From contig CALDLZ010000225.1 in assembly GCA_937915335.1 (NCBI GenBank), forward strand, positions 1 through 16,328: a DNA stretch of 16,328 nt, written 5' to 3'. The notes under the pieces are model-generated. The model made no database searches. It was not told the DNA's origin and saw only the letters and a program-made list of their open reading frames with translations. This document shows, one piece after another, positions 5,796 through 12,910 of this stretch (position 1 is the first letter of the stretch; each line of letters starts with the position of its first letter). The DNA comes from an uncultured Faecalibacterium sp. (lineage in GTDB: Bacteria; Bacillota; Clostridia; Oscillospirales; Ruminococcaceae). The position numbers and the translations under genes were made by a program.

Positions 5796-7262
5796 TTACA
5801 GCATCTTCTTCAGCTCATCATACACGAACTGCACCTTGGTGCCGATGATGACCTGGCAGGTGTTCTTATCCGGGCGGATGACACCGGCAGCGCCAGCAGC
5901 CTTGATCGCCTTTTCATCAACAGCAGTGTAGTCCTTGATGGTGAAGCGCAGGCGGGTGGTGCAGTAATCGCAGCTGGAGACGTTCTCCTTGCCGCCGATG
6001 GCCTTCAGCACGCCGGATGCAACCTCGGTATAGTTATTGTTTGCCAGAACGACCTTCTTCTCAGCCTCTTCGGCATCCTCGTCCTCACGGCCGGGGGTCT
6101 TCAGGTCGAACTTGGTGATGGCAAAGTAGAACACCAGATAGAACACCACGAAGGCAGCAATGCCCAGAGGAATGATCATCCAGGTCTTCTGTGCCGCGGG
6201 CAGGGAAGCGGAGAACACCAGATCGGTCAGACCAGCGGAGAAGCTGAAGCCTGCACGGAAACCGGAGTAATAGGTGATGATGGTGAAGATGCCGTACAGA
6301 GCAGCATAAACAACGTACAGCGGGAAGCACAGGAACATGAAGCCGAACTCGAAGGGCTCGGTAACGCCGCAGACGAAAGCGCAGATGGCGGCGGAAACGA
6401 CCAGACCGATGGCAGCCTTCTTATTCTTGGCGGTACGGACCATAGCCAGTGCGGCACCGGCAATACCGAACATCATGCAGGGGAAGAAGCCGGACATGTA
6501 CATACCCAGGCTCCAGCCCACATCCGCAGAGGTATCGCCTGCCCAGAAGTGGGACAGGTCGCCTAGGCCGATGGTGTCGAACCAGAACACGTTGTTCAGA
6601 GCGTGGTGCAGACCGGTGGGGATCAGCAGACGGTTCAGGAAAGCGTAGATGCCAGCGCCGATGCCGCCCATGCCAGCGATGCCCTTGCCCAGAGCGACCA
6701 GAGCGCCGAAGATCAAAGGCCATGCGAACAGCAGGACAACGGAGACCAGAATGGAGATGACACCGGTTGCAATTGCGACGAAGCGCTTGCCGGCGAAGAA
6801 TGCCAGCCAGTCAGGCAGCTTGGTATCCTTGAATTTGTTGTAGCAGGCAGCACCCACAACAGCGGCCAGAATGCCGATGAAGGAGTTGCCGGCGACCTTC
6901 TGGAAAGCGATCATGGTAGCGGTGCCGTCCTCGAGGGTGCGGATCTGACCGACCACAGCGGGGCTCAGCAGCTGCTGCATCATCAGGTAGCTGACCAGAC
7001 CGGCCAGGGCGGCGGTACCGTCATGGTCGTCAGCCAGGCCAACGGCCGCGCCGATGGCGAACAGCCAGGCCATGTTATCGATCAGAGCGCCGCCTGCCTT
7101 GACCAGCAGGAAGCCAACGGTCTGAACGAAACCGACAACGTCACCACCCTGCATGGTAGAGGGGCACAGAGCGTAGCCGATACCCATCAAAATGCCGCAG
7201 ATCGGCAACACAGCGACGGGAAGCATCAGCGCTTTGCCCAGTTTCTGGAGATACTTCATCAT
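5796..7262 (-). CDS. nagE: PTS sugar permease EIICB, probably N-acetylglucosamine-specific
   Basis: A phosphotransferase-system permease that imports a sugar and phosphorylates it on entry. The 488 residues form an EIIC membrane domain (about 1-385, many hydrophobic segments, GLHHALNNVFW at 217-227, signature GVTEPFEFGF at 299-308) and, after an acidic linker, an EIIB domain (about 405-488) with the phospho-cysteine Cys434 in CTTRLRF. There is no EIIA domain, so the phosphate donor must come from elsewhere. GlcNAc is inferred from the adjacent nagB and nagA; glucose or glucosamine is possible because the family is the shared glucose/GlcNAc type. Of the ATG codons at 7271, 7262 and 7259, 7262 is chosen for its 10-base distance from AGGAGG (7278-7273). 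Confidence 0.88.
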   Translation of the reverse strand: MMKYLQKLGKALMLPVAVLPICGILMGIGYALCPSTMQGGDVVGFVQTVGFLLVKAGGALIDNMAWLFAIGAAVGLADDHDGTAALAGLVSYLMMQQLLSPAVVGQIRTLEDGTATMIAFQKVAGNSFIGILAAVVGAACYNKFKDTKLPDWLAFFAGKRFVAIATGVISILVSVVLLFAWPLIFGALVALGKGIAGMGGIGAGIYAFLNRLLIPTGLHHALNNVFWFDTIGLGDLSHFWAGDTSADVGWSLGMYMSGFFPCMMFGIAGAALAMVRTAKNKKAAIGLVVSAAICAFVCGVTEPFEFGFMFLCFPLYVVYAALYGIFTIITYYSGFRAGFSFSAGLTDLVFSASLPAAQKTWMIIPLGIAAFVVFYLVFYFAITKFDLKTPGREDEDAEEAEKKVVLANNNYTEVASGVLKAIGGKENVSSCDYCTTRLRFTIKDYTAVDEKAIKAAGAAGVIRPDKNTCQVIIGTKVQFVYDELKKML

Positions 7263-7292
7263 AAGACACATTCCTCCTTAAAGAATGTTGTT

Positions 7293-7327
7293 ATTATGGA
7301 TACCTCTGGTTGCAGGCCGTCCATAAT
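7293..7327 (-). promoter_or_regulatory. 5'-terminal leader stem-loop of the PTS permease mRNA
   Basis: The minus strand reads ATTATGGA, an 18-base inner part that can itself pair GCCT with AGGT, then TCCATAAT: an 8-bp perfect outer stem. The predicted transcription start (about 7329) is next to its 5' side, so the mRNA would begin with the hairpin. It is followed by AACAAC and the ribosome site, without a terminator partner. Confidence 0.5.
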
Positions 7328-7335
7328 TGTGTAAC

Positions 7336-7364
7336 ATTATATTAACACATCCTTTGAAAAAAAG
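7336..7364 (-). promoter_or_regulatory. Promoter of the PTS permease gene
   Basis: A consensus TATAAT -10 is at 7341-7336 on the minus strand. The -35 position (about 7359-7364) is a T-rich tract with no good TTGACA match. The leader to the ATG at 7262 would be about 67 bases. Confidence 0.65.
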
Positions 7365-7374
7365 AAATAGGTTT

Positions 7375-7388
7375 TGTGAACGTTTTCA
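7375..7388. promoter_or_regulatory. cre-like operator (catabolite control) upstream of the PTS permease
   Basis: TGTGAACGTTTTCA fits every fixed position of the CcpA cre consensus TGWNANCGNTNNCA. It lies within a larger imperfect palindrome TTTTGTGAA-CGTT-TTCACGAAA with one mismatch (7372-7393). It is about 50 bp upstream of the expected permease start, just beyond the -35. A CcpA-type or other LacI-family regulator is the likely binder. Confidence 0.55.
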
Positions 7389-7508
7389 CGAAATTGCACC
7401 AAAAGTCCTTTATTTTGCATCTTTCGTGAAAAACTTTTTGGATTTTTTGCGCATCGTCGCACACAATTATGAAAATTCTTTTCTTTTTTCCATTTCCAGC
7501 CAAACCGC

Positions 7509-7546
7509 TTGCATCTCGCCCCGGAATCGGGTACTATACTTATAAT
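7509..7546 (+). promoter_or_regulatory. Promoter of prmA-rsmE
   Basis: TTGCAT (7509-7514) and TACTAT (7532-7537) are 17 bases apart; overlapping TATACT (7535-7540) and TATAAT (7541-7546) are alternative -10 elements. The stretch between the cre-like site and this promoter (7389-7508) is AT-rich and pyrimidine-rich; it holds a second half-site-like TTTCGTGAAAAAC near 7432 and nothing else that I recognise. Confidence 0.6.
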
Positions 7547-7576
7547 AGAAATATATGACTCAGGGAGGTTCTTTCT

Positions 7577-8491
7577 ATGGAATGGACTGATATCCGCCTT
7601 ACCGTGGCCAAGGCCGATGCCGACAACGCCGAAGCCGTTGCCACCATGATCGCCGAAGGCGGCATCTATATTGAAGATTACAGTGATATTGAGCAGCAGG
7701 TGGCCGAGATCGCCCATGTGGATCTGATCGAGCAGGAGCTGCTGGACAAACCCCGCGATCAGGTCATCATCCACATGTATCTGGAGCCGGGTGCTTCCCC
7801 CGTGGAGACGCTGGCGCTCATCCAGGCCCGGATGGAAGCGGCAGGCATTGCCTACACCGTGGAGACCTCGGGCGTGGAGCAGGAGGACTGGCAGAACGGC
7901 TGGCGCAAATACTACCACCCCATGGACATTGGTTCCCGGCTGGCCATCGTGCCCTCCTGGCAGGAATATGACACCGACCGTGTCAAGCTGGTGCTGGATC
8001 CCGGCCTTGCCTTTGGCACCGGTGGTCACGAGACCACCAGTCTTTGTCTGGAAGCTCTTGATGAGCGGGTGAAGGGCGGCGAGCGGGTGCTGGACATCGG
8101 CACCGGCAGCGGCATCCTTGCCATTGCGGCCCTCAAGCTGGGTGCGGGCAGTGCCGAGGGTGTGGACATCGACCCCGTGGCTGTCCGCACCGCAGGCGAG
8201 AACGCTGCCCTGAACGGCGTGGCTGACAAGCTGACCGTTCTGGTGGGGGATCTGTCCGACAAGGCCAGCGGCAGATACGATATCATCACCGCCAACATCG
8301 TGGCAAACGCCATCATCAGCCTTGCCCCCGCCGTGCCCGGCCTGATGGCCGAGGGTGCCACCTTTATTGCCAGCGGCATCATCGACAGCCGCAAGGACGA
8401 GGTGCTCGCCGCACTGGAAGCCGCCGGCCTGACCGTGCAGGAAGTGAAAGAGAAGCGCGGTTGGGAGTGTATCATTTGTAAGAGGAGTTAA
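7577..8491 (+). CDS. prmA: Ribosomal protein L11 methyltransferase
   Basis: S-adenosylmethionine-dependent enzyme that methylates ribosomal protein L11. It is 304 residues, close to the usual length. The N-terminal domain (about 1-110) is the L11-recognition part; EDWQNGWRKYYHP at 103-115 is a family hallmark. The catalytic domain shows DPGLAFGTGGHETT at 141-154, the SAM motif VLDIGTGSGILAIAALKLGA at 171-190, the acidic VDIDP at 196-200, and NIVAN at 240-244. The start at 7577 has AGGGAGG about 8 bases upstream. Four bases separate its stop from the rsmE start, and the rsmE ribosome site lies inside its last codons. Confidence 0.96.
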   Translation: MEWTDIRLTVAKADADNAEAVATMIAEGGIYIEDYSDIEQQVAEIAHVDLIEQELLDKPRDQVIIHMYLEPGASPVETLALIQARMEAAGIAYTVETSGVEQEDWQNGWRKYYHPMDIGSRLAIVPSWQEYDTDRVKLVLDPGLAFGTGGHETTSLCLEALDERVKGGERVLDIGTGSGILAIAALKLGAGSAEGVDIDPVAVRTAGENAALNGVADKLTVLVGDLSDKASGRYDIITANIVANAIISLAPAVPGLMAEGATFIASGIIDSRKDEVLAALEAAGLTVQEVKEKRGWECIICKRS

Positions 8492-8494
8492 TTT

Positions 8495-9238
8495 ATGCCT
8501 CACCGTTATTTTACAACCGAAATCGCTGACGGCACCGCCACCCTGCGGGGGGCGGATGCCCACCACCTGTCCCGGGTCATGCGGGGCAAGGTGGGTGACA
8601 CTGTCATCTTATGTGACGGCAATGCCGTGGAATACACCGCCACCATCACCGGCTTCGGCCCTGAGACGGTGGAGTTCAGCGTGGAGCCAGGCTATCCCAG
8701 CGCCACCGAGCCCAGTGTGGAAGTGACCCTCTTTGTGGGCTACCCCAAGCAGGACAAGCTGGAGCAGGTCATCCGCCACGGTGTGGAGCTGGGCTGTGCC
8801 CACTTCGTGCCCTTCTTCAGCCGGTATTGCGTCGCTACCCCCAAGAAAGAGGAGCAGAAAAACGAGCGCTATAATCGCATCGCCTTTGAAGCCGCCAAGC
8901 AGTGCGGCCGGGGCGTGCTGCCGGATGTGGCCCTGCCCCTGTCCAACTTCGGGGCTGTCTGCCGCAGTCTGGAAGGGTTTGACCTTGTGCTCTTCTGCTA
9001 CGAGCTGGGCGGGGCTCCCCTGCGCCAGCTGCTGGCGGATGCAAAGTCCGCTGATGGCCAGCGGCTGAAAATTGCCGTTATCACCGGTGCCGAGGGCGGC
9101 TTTGCCGTCGAGGAAGCCGAGATGGCCGCCAAGGCCGGTGCAAAGACCGTGGGCCTTGGCCCCCGCATCCTCCGGTGCGAGACCGCCCCGCTGGCGGTGC
9201 TCTCCGCTGTGATGACATTAACAGGAAATCTGGAGTAA
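8495..9238 (+). CDS. rsmE: 16S rRNA m3U1498 methyltransferase
   Basis: SPOUT-fold methyltransferase that makes N3-methyluridine at 16S rRNA position 1498 in the decoding region. At 247 residues the length is normal. The N-terminal PUA-like part has HHLSRVMRGKVGD at 23-35. The SPOUT core shows KQDKLEQVIRHGVELG at 85-100, RIAFEAAKQCGRG at 128-140, the SAM-binding GAEGGF at 198-203 and the knot motif LGPRILRCETAPLA at 221-234. An AGAGGAG site 7 bases before the ATG overlaps the end of prmA. The prmA-rsmE pairing is widespread in Firmicutes. Confidence 0.96.
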   Translation: MPHRYFTTEIADGTATLRGADAHHLSRVMRGKVGDTVILCDGNAVEYTATITGFGPETVEFSVEPGYPSATEPSVEVTLFVGYPKQDKLEQVIRHGVELGCAHFVPFFSRYCVATPKKEEQKNERYNRIAFEAAKQCGRGVLPDVALPLSNFGAVCRSLEGFDLVLFCYELGGAPLRQLLADAKSADGQRLKIAVITGAEGGFAVEEAEMAAKAGAKTVGLGPRILRCETAPLAVLSAVMTLTGNLE

Positions 9239-9257
9239 TTTTTGTTCCCGTATATAC

Positions 9258-9285
9258 AAAAAGGACGGCTTGCGCCGTCCTTTTT
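9258..9285. terminator. Bidirectional terminator between rsmE and the Enzyme I gene
   Basis: AAAAAGGACGGC-TTGC-GCCGTCCTTTTT is a perfect 12-bp stem with A5 and T5 flanks, so it terminates both rsmE on the plus strand and the convergent Enzyme I gene on the minus strand. The Enzyme I stop codon is 2 bp beyond it. Confidence 0.93.
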
Positions 9286-9287
9286 GA

Positions 9288-10898
9288 TTACTCTATTTTT
9301 GCACCCATCAGTGCCTTTTTCACTTCAATGAGGTTCTGTGGGCTGACCGAGAAGCTGCGCAGGCCCAACTGCAGATATTGCAGGGTATTGGCCGGGTTGC
9401 CCACGGCACTGCCGCAGATGGTCACGGGGATGCCGCCATCACGGGCGGCATCCACCACCATGCGGATGAGCTTTTTCATGGCATGGCTGGCCGGGCGGTA
9501 GTAGCGCTCAGCAATAGAGAGGCCACGATCCACCGCATGGGTGTACTGGGTCAGGTCATTCGTCTCGATGACGAAGAAGCTGCACCGGTGCTCCACGAAC
9601 TCTTCCGCCGTCAGGCAGGCCGACGGCACCCCGAACATCACGCCGAAGGGGGTGTCCGGGTTGAACTCCTCGCCGCGCTCCCGCAGCGTCTGACGGCAGT
9701 GCTCCACCAGCCGCATGGCTTCATCCCAATCCTCGAGGTTTGTCACCATGGGGAACATGACCCGCAAAGGCCCATGGGCCGCCGCCCGGAGCAGGGCGCA
9801 GATCTGGGTCTCGAACTGCTGGGTGCTCCGCAGGCTGCTGCGGATGCCCCGCAGGCCCAGCTTGGAGGATTCCAGCCCCTTGTGGACATCGGCCATGGCA
9901 CGATCCACGCCAAAGTCGAAGGTGCGCACCGTCAGCACACCGCCTTTTGTGGCGGCAAGGCAGGACTGGTAGAACGCGAACTGCTCCTGCTCATCCACCG
10001 GGCGGCCCGGCAGCATCAGATAGCCGCTGCGCAGCAGGCCAACGCCCGAGGCACCAGCCTGCAGTGCCGTCTCAATGTCCTCCTGCCCGTAGCAGTTGGC
10101 CAGCAACTCAAATTCCGTGCCATCCTTCATTTTATTGGGCAGAGCACTGATACGGGCAGCTTCCTCGTTCTCCCACTGCAGCTCGCAGATGCGGCCCACC
10201 GCCTGCTGACGGGTGTTGGCATCCGGGTCCAGGATGCACTCGCCGTTGGTGGCATCCAGCACCACGGTGCGGCCATCGCAGTCATCCAGAAAGTCCTTGC
10301 CCACCTGCACCACGCCGGGAATGTGCATTGCCCGCGCGATGATGGCCGCATGGCTCTGCTTGCTGCCCTCGGAGGTGATGATGCCCAGGATCATTCCTGC
10401 CGGGACGCTGAACAGATCGCTGGGCATCAGCATGTCCGCCGCTAAGATCACCGGGTGGTCCAGCGCCAGCCAGACCCGGGGGCGGTTGGTCAGCACATTC
10501 ACCACACGGCGGGCGGCATCCAGGATATCCACACTTCGCAGCTGCATGTAGGCGTTGTCCTCCATATTCGCCAGCTGGTTCGCATAGCGGTGACCCACAC
10601 GATCCATGGCCTCGGCCGCGCCGATGCCCGCCTTGATCTGGAATTTGACCTCATTCATAAAGCCTTCATCTTCCAGCATCATGCTCTGGAACATGAAAAT
10701 GGCCTGTTCGGTAGGGCCGCTGCGGTCCGCCATGCTGTCCAGCTCCCGCTGGGCCGTCTGGACGGCGTTTTCCAGCAGGTGCTGTTCCCGCTCCGGGTTG
10801 AAGGGCCCGCTGGAAAAGCTCTCGCGCCTGCGCTCCAACCGGCTGACCTGCCCCATGACAAGGCCCGGGGAGGCCGTATGTCCCTGATAGACTTTCAT
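9288..10898 (-). CDS. ptsI: Divergent PTS Enzyme I paralogue with altered PEP/Mg2+ site
   Basis: A 536-residue protein aligning along its length with PEP-protein phosphotransferase. The N-terminal HPr-binding and phospho-His domain is intact (TASPG at 8-12; phospho-His183 in KQSHAAIIAR). The C-terminal PEP-binding barrel keeps VRTFDFG (Arg325), LGLRGIR at 347-353, MFPM at 381-384, TNDLTQYT at 446-453 and Cys495. Several residues that are near invariant in true Enzyme I are changed: RTE becomes RSG (290-292), GGDK becomes GVDR (330-333), the Mg2+ ligand Glu of the VE-x-PAA motif becomes Gly423, IGTNDL becomes IETNDL and CGE becomes CGS. The ATG overlaps the patatin stop (ATGA), and no ptsH or EIIA gene is adjacent. 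It is probably not the general Enzyme I of the cell; PEP-dependent activity is doubtful. Confidence 0.85.
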   Translation of the reverse strand: MKVYQGHTASPGLVMGQVSRLERRRESFSSGPFNPEREQHLLENAVQTAQRELDSMADRSGPTEQAIFMFQSMMLEDEGFMNEVKFQIKAGIGAAEAMDRVGHRYANQLANMEDNAYMQLRSVDILDAARRVVNVLTNRPRVWLALDHPVILAADMLMPSDLFSVPAGMILGIITSEGSKQSHAAIIARAMHIPGVVQVGKDFLDDCDGRTVVLDATNGECILDPDANTRQQAVGRICELQWENEEAARISALPNKMKDGTEFELLANCYGQEDIETALQAGASGVGLLRSGYLMLPGRPVDEQEQFAFYQSCLAATKGGVLTVRTFDFGVDRAMADVHKGLESSKLGLRGIRSSLRSTQQFETQICALLRAAAHGPLRVMFPMVTNLEDWDEAMRLVEHCRQTLRERGEEFNPDTPFGVMFGVPSACLTAEEFVEHRCSFFVIETNDLTQYTHAVDRGLSIAERYYRPASHAMKKLIRMVVDAARDGGIPVTICGSAVGNPANTLQYLQLGLRSFSVSPQNLIEVKKALMGAKIE

Positions 10899-12067
10899 CC
10901 TTCGATCACCTCCGGCAGTACCGGCCCGGTGAGGGCACGGTAAACAAGCGCCTGCAAGAATGTATTGGGCAGAAGGGCAGCCCGGGCGGCCTGCGCCGCG
11001 TTGCCGCTGCCTTCAAACAAGGGCGCAAAGCTCTCGATGCGCTCCCGGTCACATTTTTCCAAAAAGGCCTCGCCCAGTGTCTCGGTGGTGTAGAATACCG
11101 TGGGATTCACACCCGCGTCCTCAGCGGCGGCTTCCAACGGGGCAAGCTGGGCATCCTTCATATTCGCCAGCAGCAGGGCCGCATCCGCCGTCAAGGTCAC
11201 AGGATACTTCTCCCGCACAGCCTTTTGCAGCTGCTGGAATTTCCATGCGAAGGCGGCGGCATCCTCACAGCTCTTGGCACTGGCAGAGACGGCATAGGCA
11301 CAGCCCCGCAGGTACCCCATGGCACGGCGGGTATCGTAGTAGCCAAGCTCAATGTTCCGCTTGGCGGTATCAGGGTCGAAGCGGAGGATATCCCCCAGCT
11401 CCCAATAACTCCGGATCATGGTGGTGGGCAGGCCGGTGCGGTTGGGCAGGGTGATGCCCACACCTTCCAGATCAACGCAGACCAGCTCATCCGCTCCCAT
11501 CTTCTGGGCCAGAGCGGTTGGCATATTGTCCCGGTAGCCGCCATCAAGGAACTGCACGCCGTCGATCTGCTTTGCCCGCAGGGCGGGGAAGCAGGCGGCA
11601 GAAGCCAACAGGTAATCCTTCACCTTCCCTGTTGGGATCTCGTCCAGTGTCAGCTCCCGGGGCTTCAGGCCCCGCTTTTCTACGGTGACAAGGCCAAACC
11701 GGATGGGCGAGGCCCGCAGGGCATCTTCGTCCAGCACCCGCTCCACGATCTCTTCCAGCGGGGTTACGTCCATGCCGCCGTCACGCACTACCTCCCGCAG
11801 GAACTGGTGCAGCTCGGAGAGGTCGGCGTTCTCCTCCGGCAGTTCCATCACGTCCTGGCTCCGAATGCTCATCCACATATCCCGGGCCGTCTCGTATAAG
11901 TCCAGTGCGAACATGGCACCGTTCAGGCTGCCCACGCTGGTACCGGTGATGATCTGGGGCCGCCAGCCCAGCTCGGTCAGGGCGCGCCACACGCCCACCT
12001 GATAGCTGCCGCGCGCACCGCCGCCGGCCAGTACCAATGCCTTGGTGGGGGTCTCATTCTGTGCCAT
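10895..12067 (-). CDS. Patatin-like phospholipase
   Basis: A 390-residue putative lipid acyl hydrolase of the bacterial patatin/RssA group. It has the full Ser-Asp dyad: oxyanion loop GGGARG at 15-20, nucleophile Ser44 in GTSVG, and Asp175 in FLDGGYRDNMP. The patatin domain covers about 8-205. The rest (about 205-390) is a helical region without membrane segments that I do not recognise; no signal peptide is visible, so it probably acts from the cytoplasm. The ATG at 12067 has GGAGG 8 bases upstream; the frame is open further upstream, but that part lies antisense to the HAD gene. Its stop overlaps the Enzyme I start by 4 bp, so the two are translationally coupled. The substrate is unknown. 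Confidence 0.9.
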   Translation of the reverse strand: MAQNETPTKALVLAGGGARGSYQVGVWRALTELGWRPQIITGTSVGSLNGAMFALDLYETARDMWMSIRSQDVMELPEENADLSELHQFLREVVRDGGMDVTPLEEIVERVLDEDALRASPIRFGLVTVEKRGLKPRELTLDEIPTGKVKDYLLASAACFPALRAKQIDGVQFLDGGYRDNMPTALAQKMGADELVCVDLEGVGITLPNRTGLPTTMIRSYWELGDILRFDPDTAKRNIELGYYDTRRAMGYLRGCAYAVSASAKSCEDAAAFAWKFQQLQKAVREKYPVTLTADAALLLANMKDAQLAPLEAAAEDAGVNPTVFYTTETLGEAFLEKCDRERIESFAPLFEGSGNAAQAARAALLPNTFLQALVYRALTGPVLPEVIEG

Positions 12068-12102
12068 CTGGAACGCCTCCTTAGTAACTCTTTGGAAATC
12101 TG

Positions 12103-12172
12103 CCAAAAGTATACCATATTTCCAGGAAAAATTCTCCCTGTTTTTGGAACAAAATCCATGGTATAATTTTGG
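12103..12172. promoter_or_regulatory. Symmetrical divergent promoter region of patatin and HAD genes
   Basis: A 15-base arm at 12103-12117 is the inverse of 12158-12172 with one mismatch. The left arm contains the minus-strand -10 TATACT (12113-12108) for patatin-Enzyme I, the right arm the plus-strand -10 TATAAT (12162-12167) for the HAD gene. The two -35 positions fall next to each other at the centre (about 12131-12144) and neither matches consensus well. This suggests coordinated control of both units. Confidence 0.65.
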
Positions 12173-12205
12173 TAACTTGTGTGAAACGATGGTGGAGGTA
12201 GAACA

Positions 12206-12856
12206 ATGCACTGCAAATACTGGATCTTCGACATGGACGGCACCCTGACCGACAGCATGACCGTGGTATGGGAGGGCGCGCCCGACGCTCTGCTGGCCCG
12301 CTATGGGCGCACCCCCAGAGCCGACCTCCACGACACACTCCTGACCATGGGCATGGCGGATGGCGCGGCCTATCTCATCCGGGAATACGATCTGCCCCTG
12401 AAGATGGAGGACTACAACGATGTGATGTGGGATGTCATCACCAAGCTGTATGAAACCGTGGTGCTCAAGCCCGGCGTGCGGGAGCTGCTGGCCCGCCTGA
12501 AGTCGGAAGGGGCCCGCATGTGCATCTGCTCCAACACCTGGAGCGCCCAGTGCCGCACCGTGCTCACCCGGCTGAGCATCGATGCATATTTCGACTTCTA
12601 TGTAGAGGCCCAGGGCGCGCTCCATAAGAGCAAGCCGGACGTGTTCTTCCAGACCCTTGAGCGGCTGGGCGGCACCGATCCTGACCAGTGCGTCGTCTGT
12701 GAGGATTCCCTCTACGCCGCCCGCACCGCCCACAATGCCGGGTTCCATGTCATCGGCATTGCGGATGCCGCCAGCAAGTCCGATGAGCCTGCACTGCGGG
12801 AGATCAGCGACCAGTTTTTGCAGGATTGGACGGAGCTGGATTGGAATAAGGTATAA
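12206..12856 (+). CDS. HAD-family hydrolase (phosphoglycolate phosphatase-like)
   Basis: A 216-residue haloacid-dehalogenase phosphatase with an alpha-helical cap (subfamily IA). Motif I is FDMDGTLTDS at 8-17 (Asp9 nucleophile, Asp11 acid/base), motif II is CSNT (Ser109), motif III is KSKPD (Lys143), and motif IV is VCEDSLYA (Glu166, Asp167, magnesium). The cap lies between about 16 and 85. It probably dephosphorylates a small phosphorylated metabolite; gph or pgmB-like substrates are possible, but the sequence does not decide. The ATG at 12206 has GGAGG 7 bases upstream. It is transcribed alone, divergently from the patatin operon, and ends at a strong terminator. Confidence 0.88.
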   Translation: MHCKYWIFDMDGTLTDSMTVVWEGAPDALLARYGRTPRADLHDTLLTMGMADGAAYLIREYDLPLKMEDYNDVMWDVITKLYETVVLKPGVRELLARLKSEGARMCICSNTWSAQCRTVLTRLSIDAYFDFYVEAQGALHKSKPDVFFQTLERLGGTDPDQCVVCEDSLYAARTAHNAGFHVIGIADAASKSDEPALREISDQFLQDWTELDWNKV

Positions 12857-12872
12857 GGATACTATAATAAAG

Positions 12873-12894
12873 CCCCGCCTTTTGGCGGGGTTTT
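12873..12894. terminator. Bidirectional terminator between HAD and Rrf2 genes
   Basis: CCCCGCC-TTTT-GGCGGGG followed by TTTT on the plus strand terminates the HAD gene. The minus strand has CTTTATT after the stem, so it can also serve the convergent Rrf2 gene, whose stop is at 12911. Confidence 0.88.
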
Positions 12895-12910
12895 ACATTT
12901 CCAGGTTCTT

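Noticed and set aside
7293..7327. RAT antiterminator for a GlcT/LicT-type regulator in the permease leader
   Set aside because: There is no overlapping intrinsic terminator and the sequence does not match the RAT elements I know. It is kept only as an unexplained leader hairpin.
7337..8566. 409-codon open frame on the minus strand across prmA and its upstream region
   Set aside because: It is opposite a clear prmA gene, has shadow-type composition, and runs through the permease and prmA promoters.
12068..12748. N-terminal extension of the patatin frame up to 12748
   Set aside because: The extension is antisense to the HAD hydrolase gene and has no patatin-like sequence; a strong ribosome site precedes the ATG at 12067 and a promoter lies just upstream of that.
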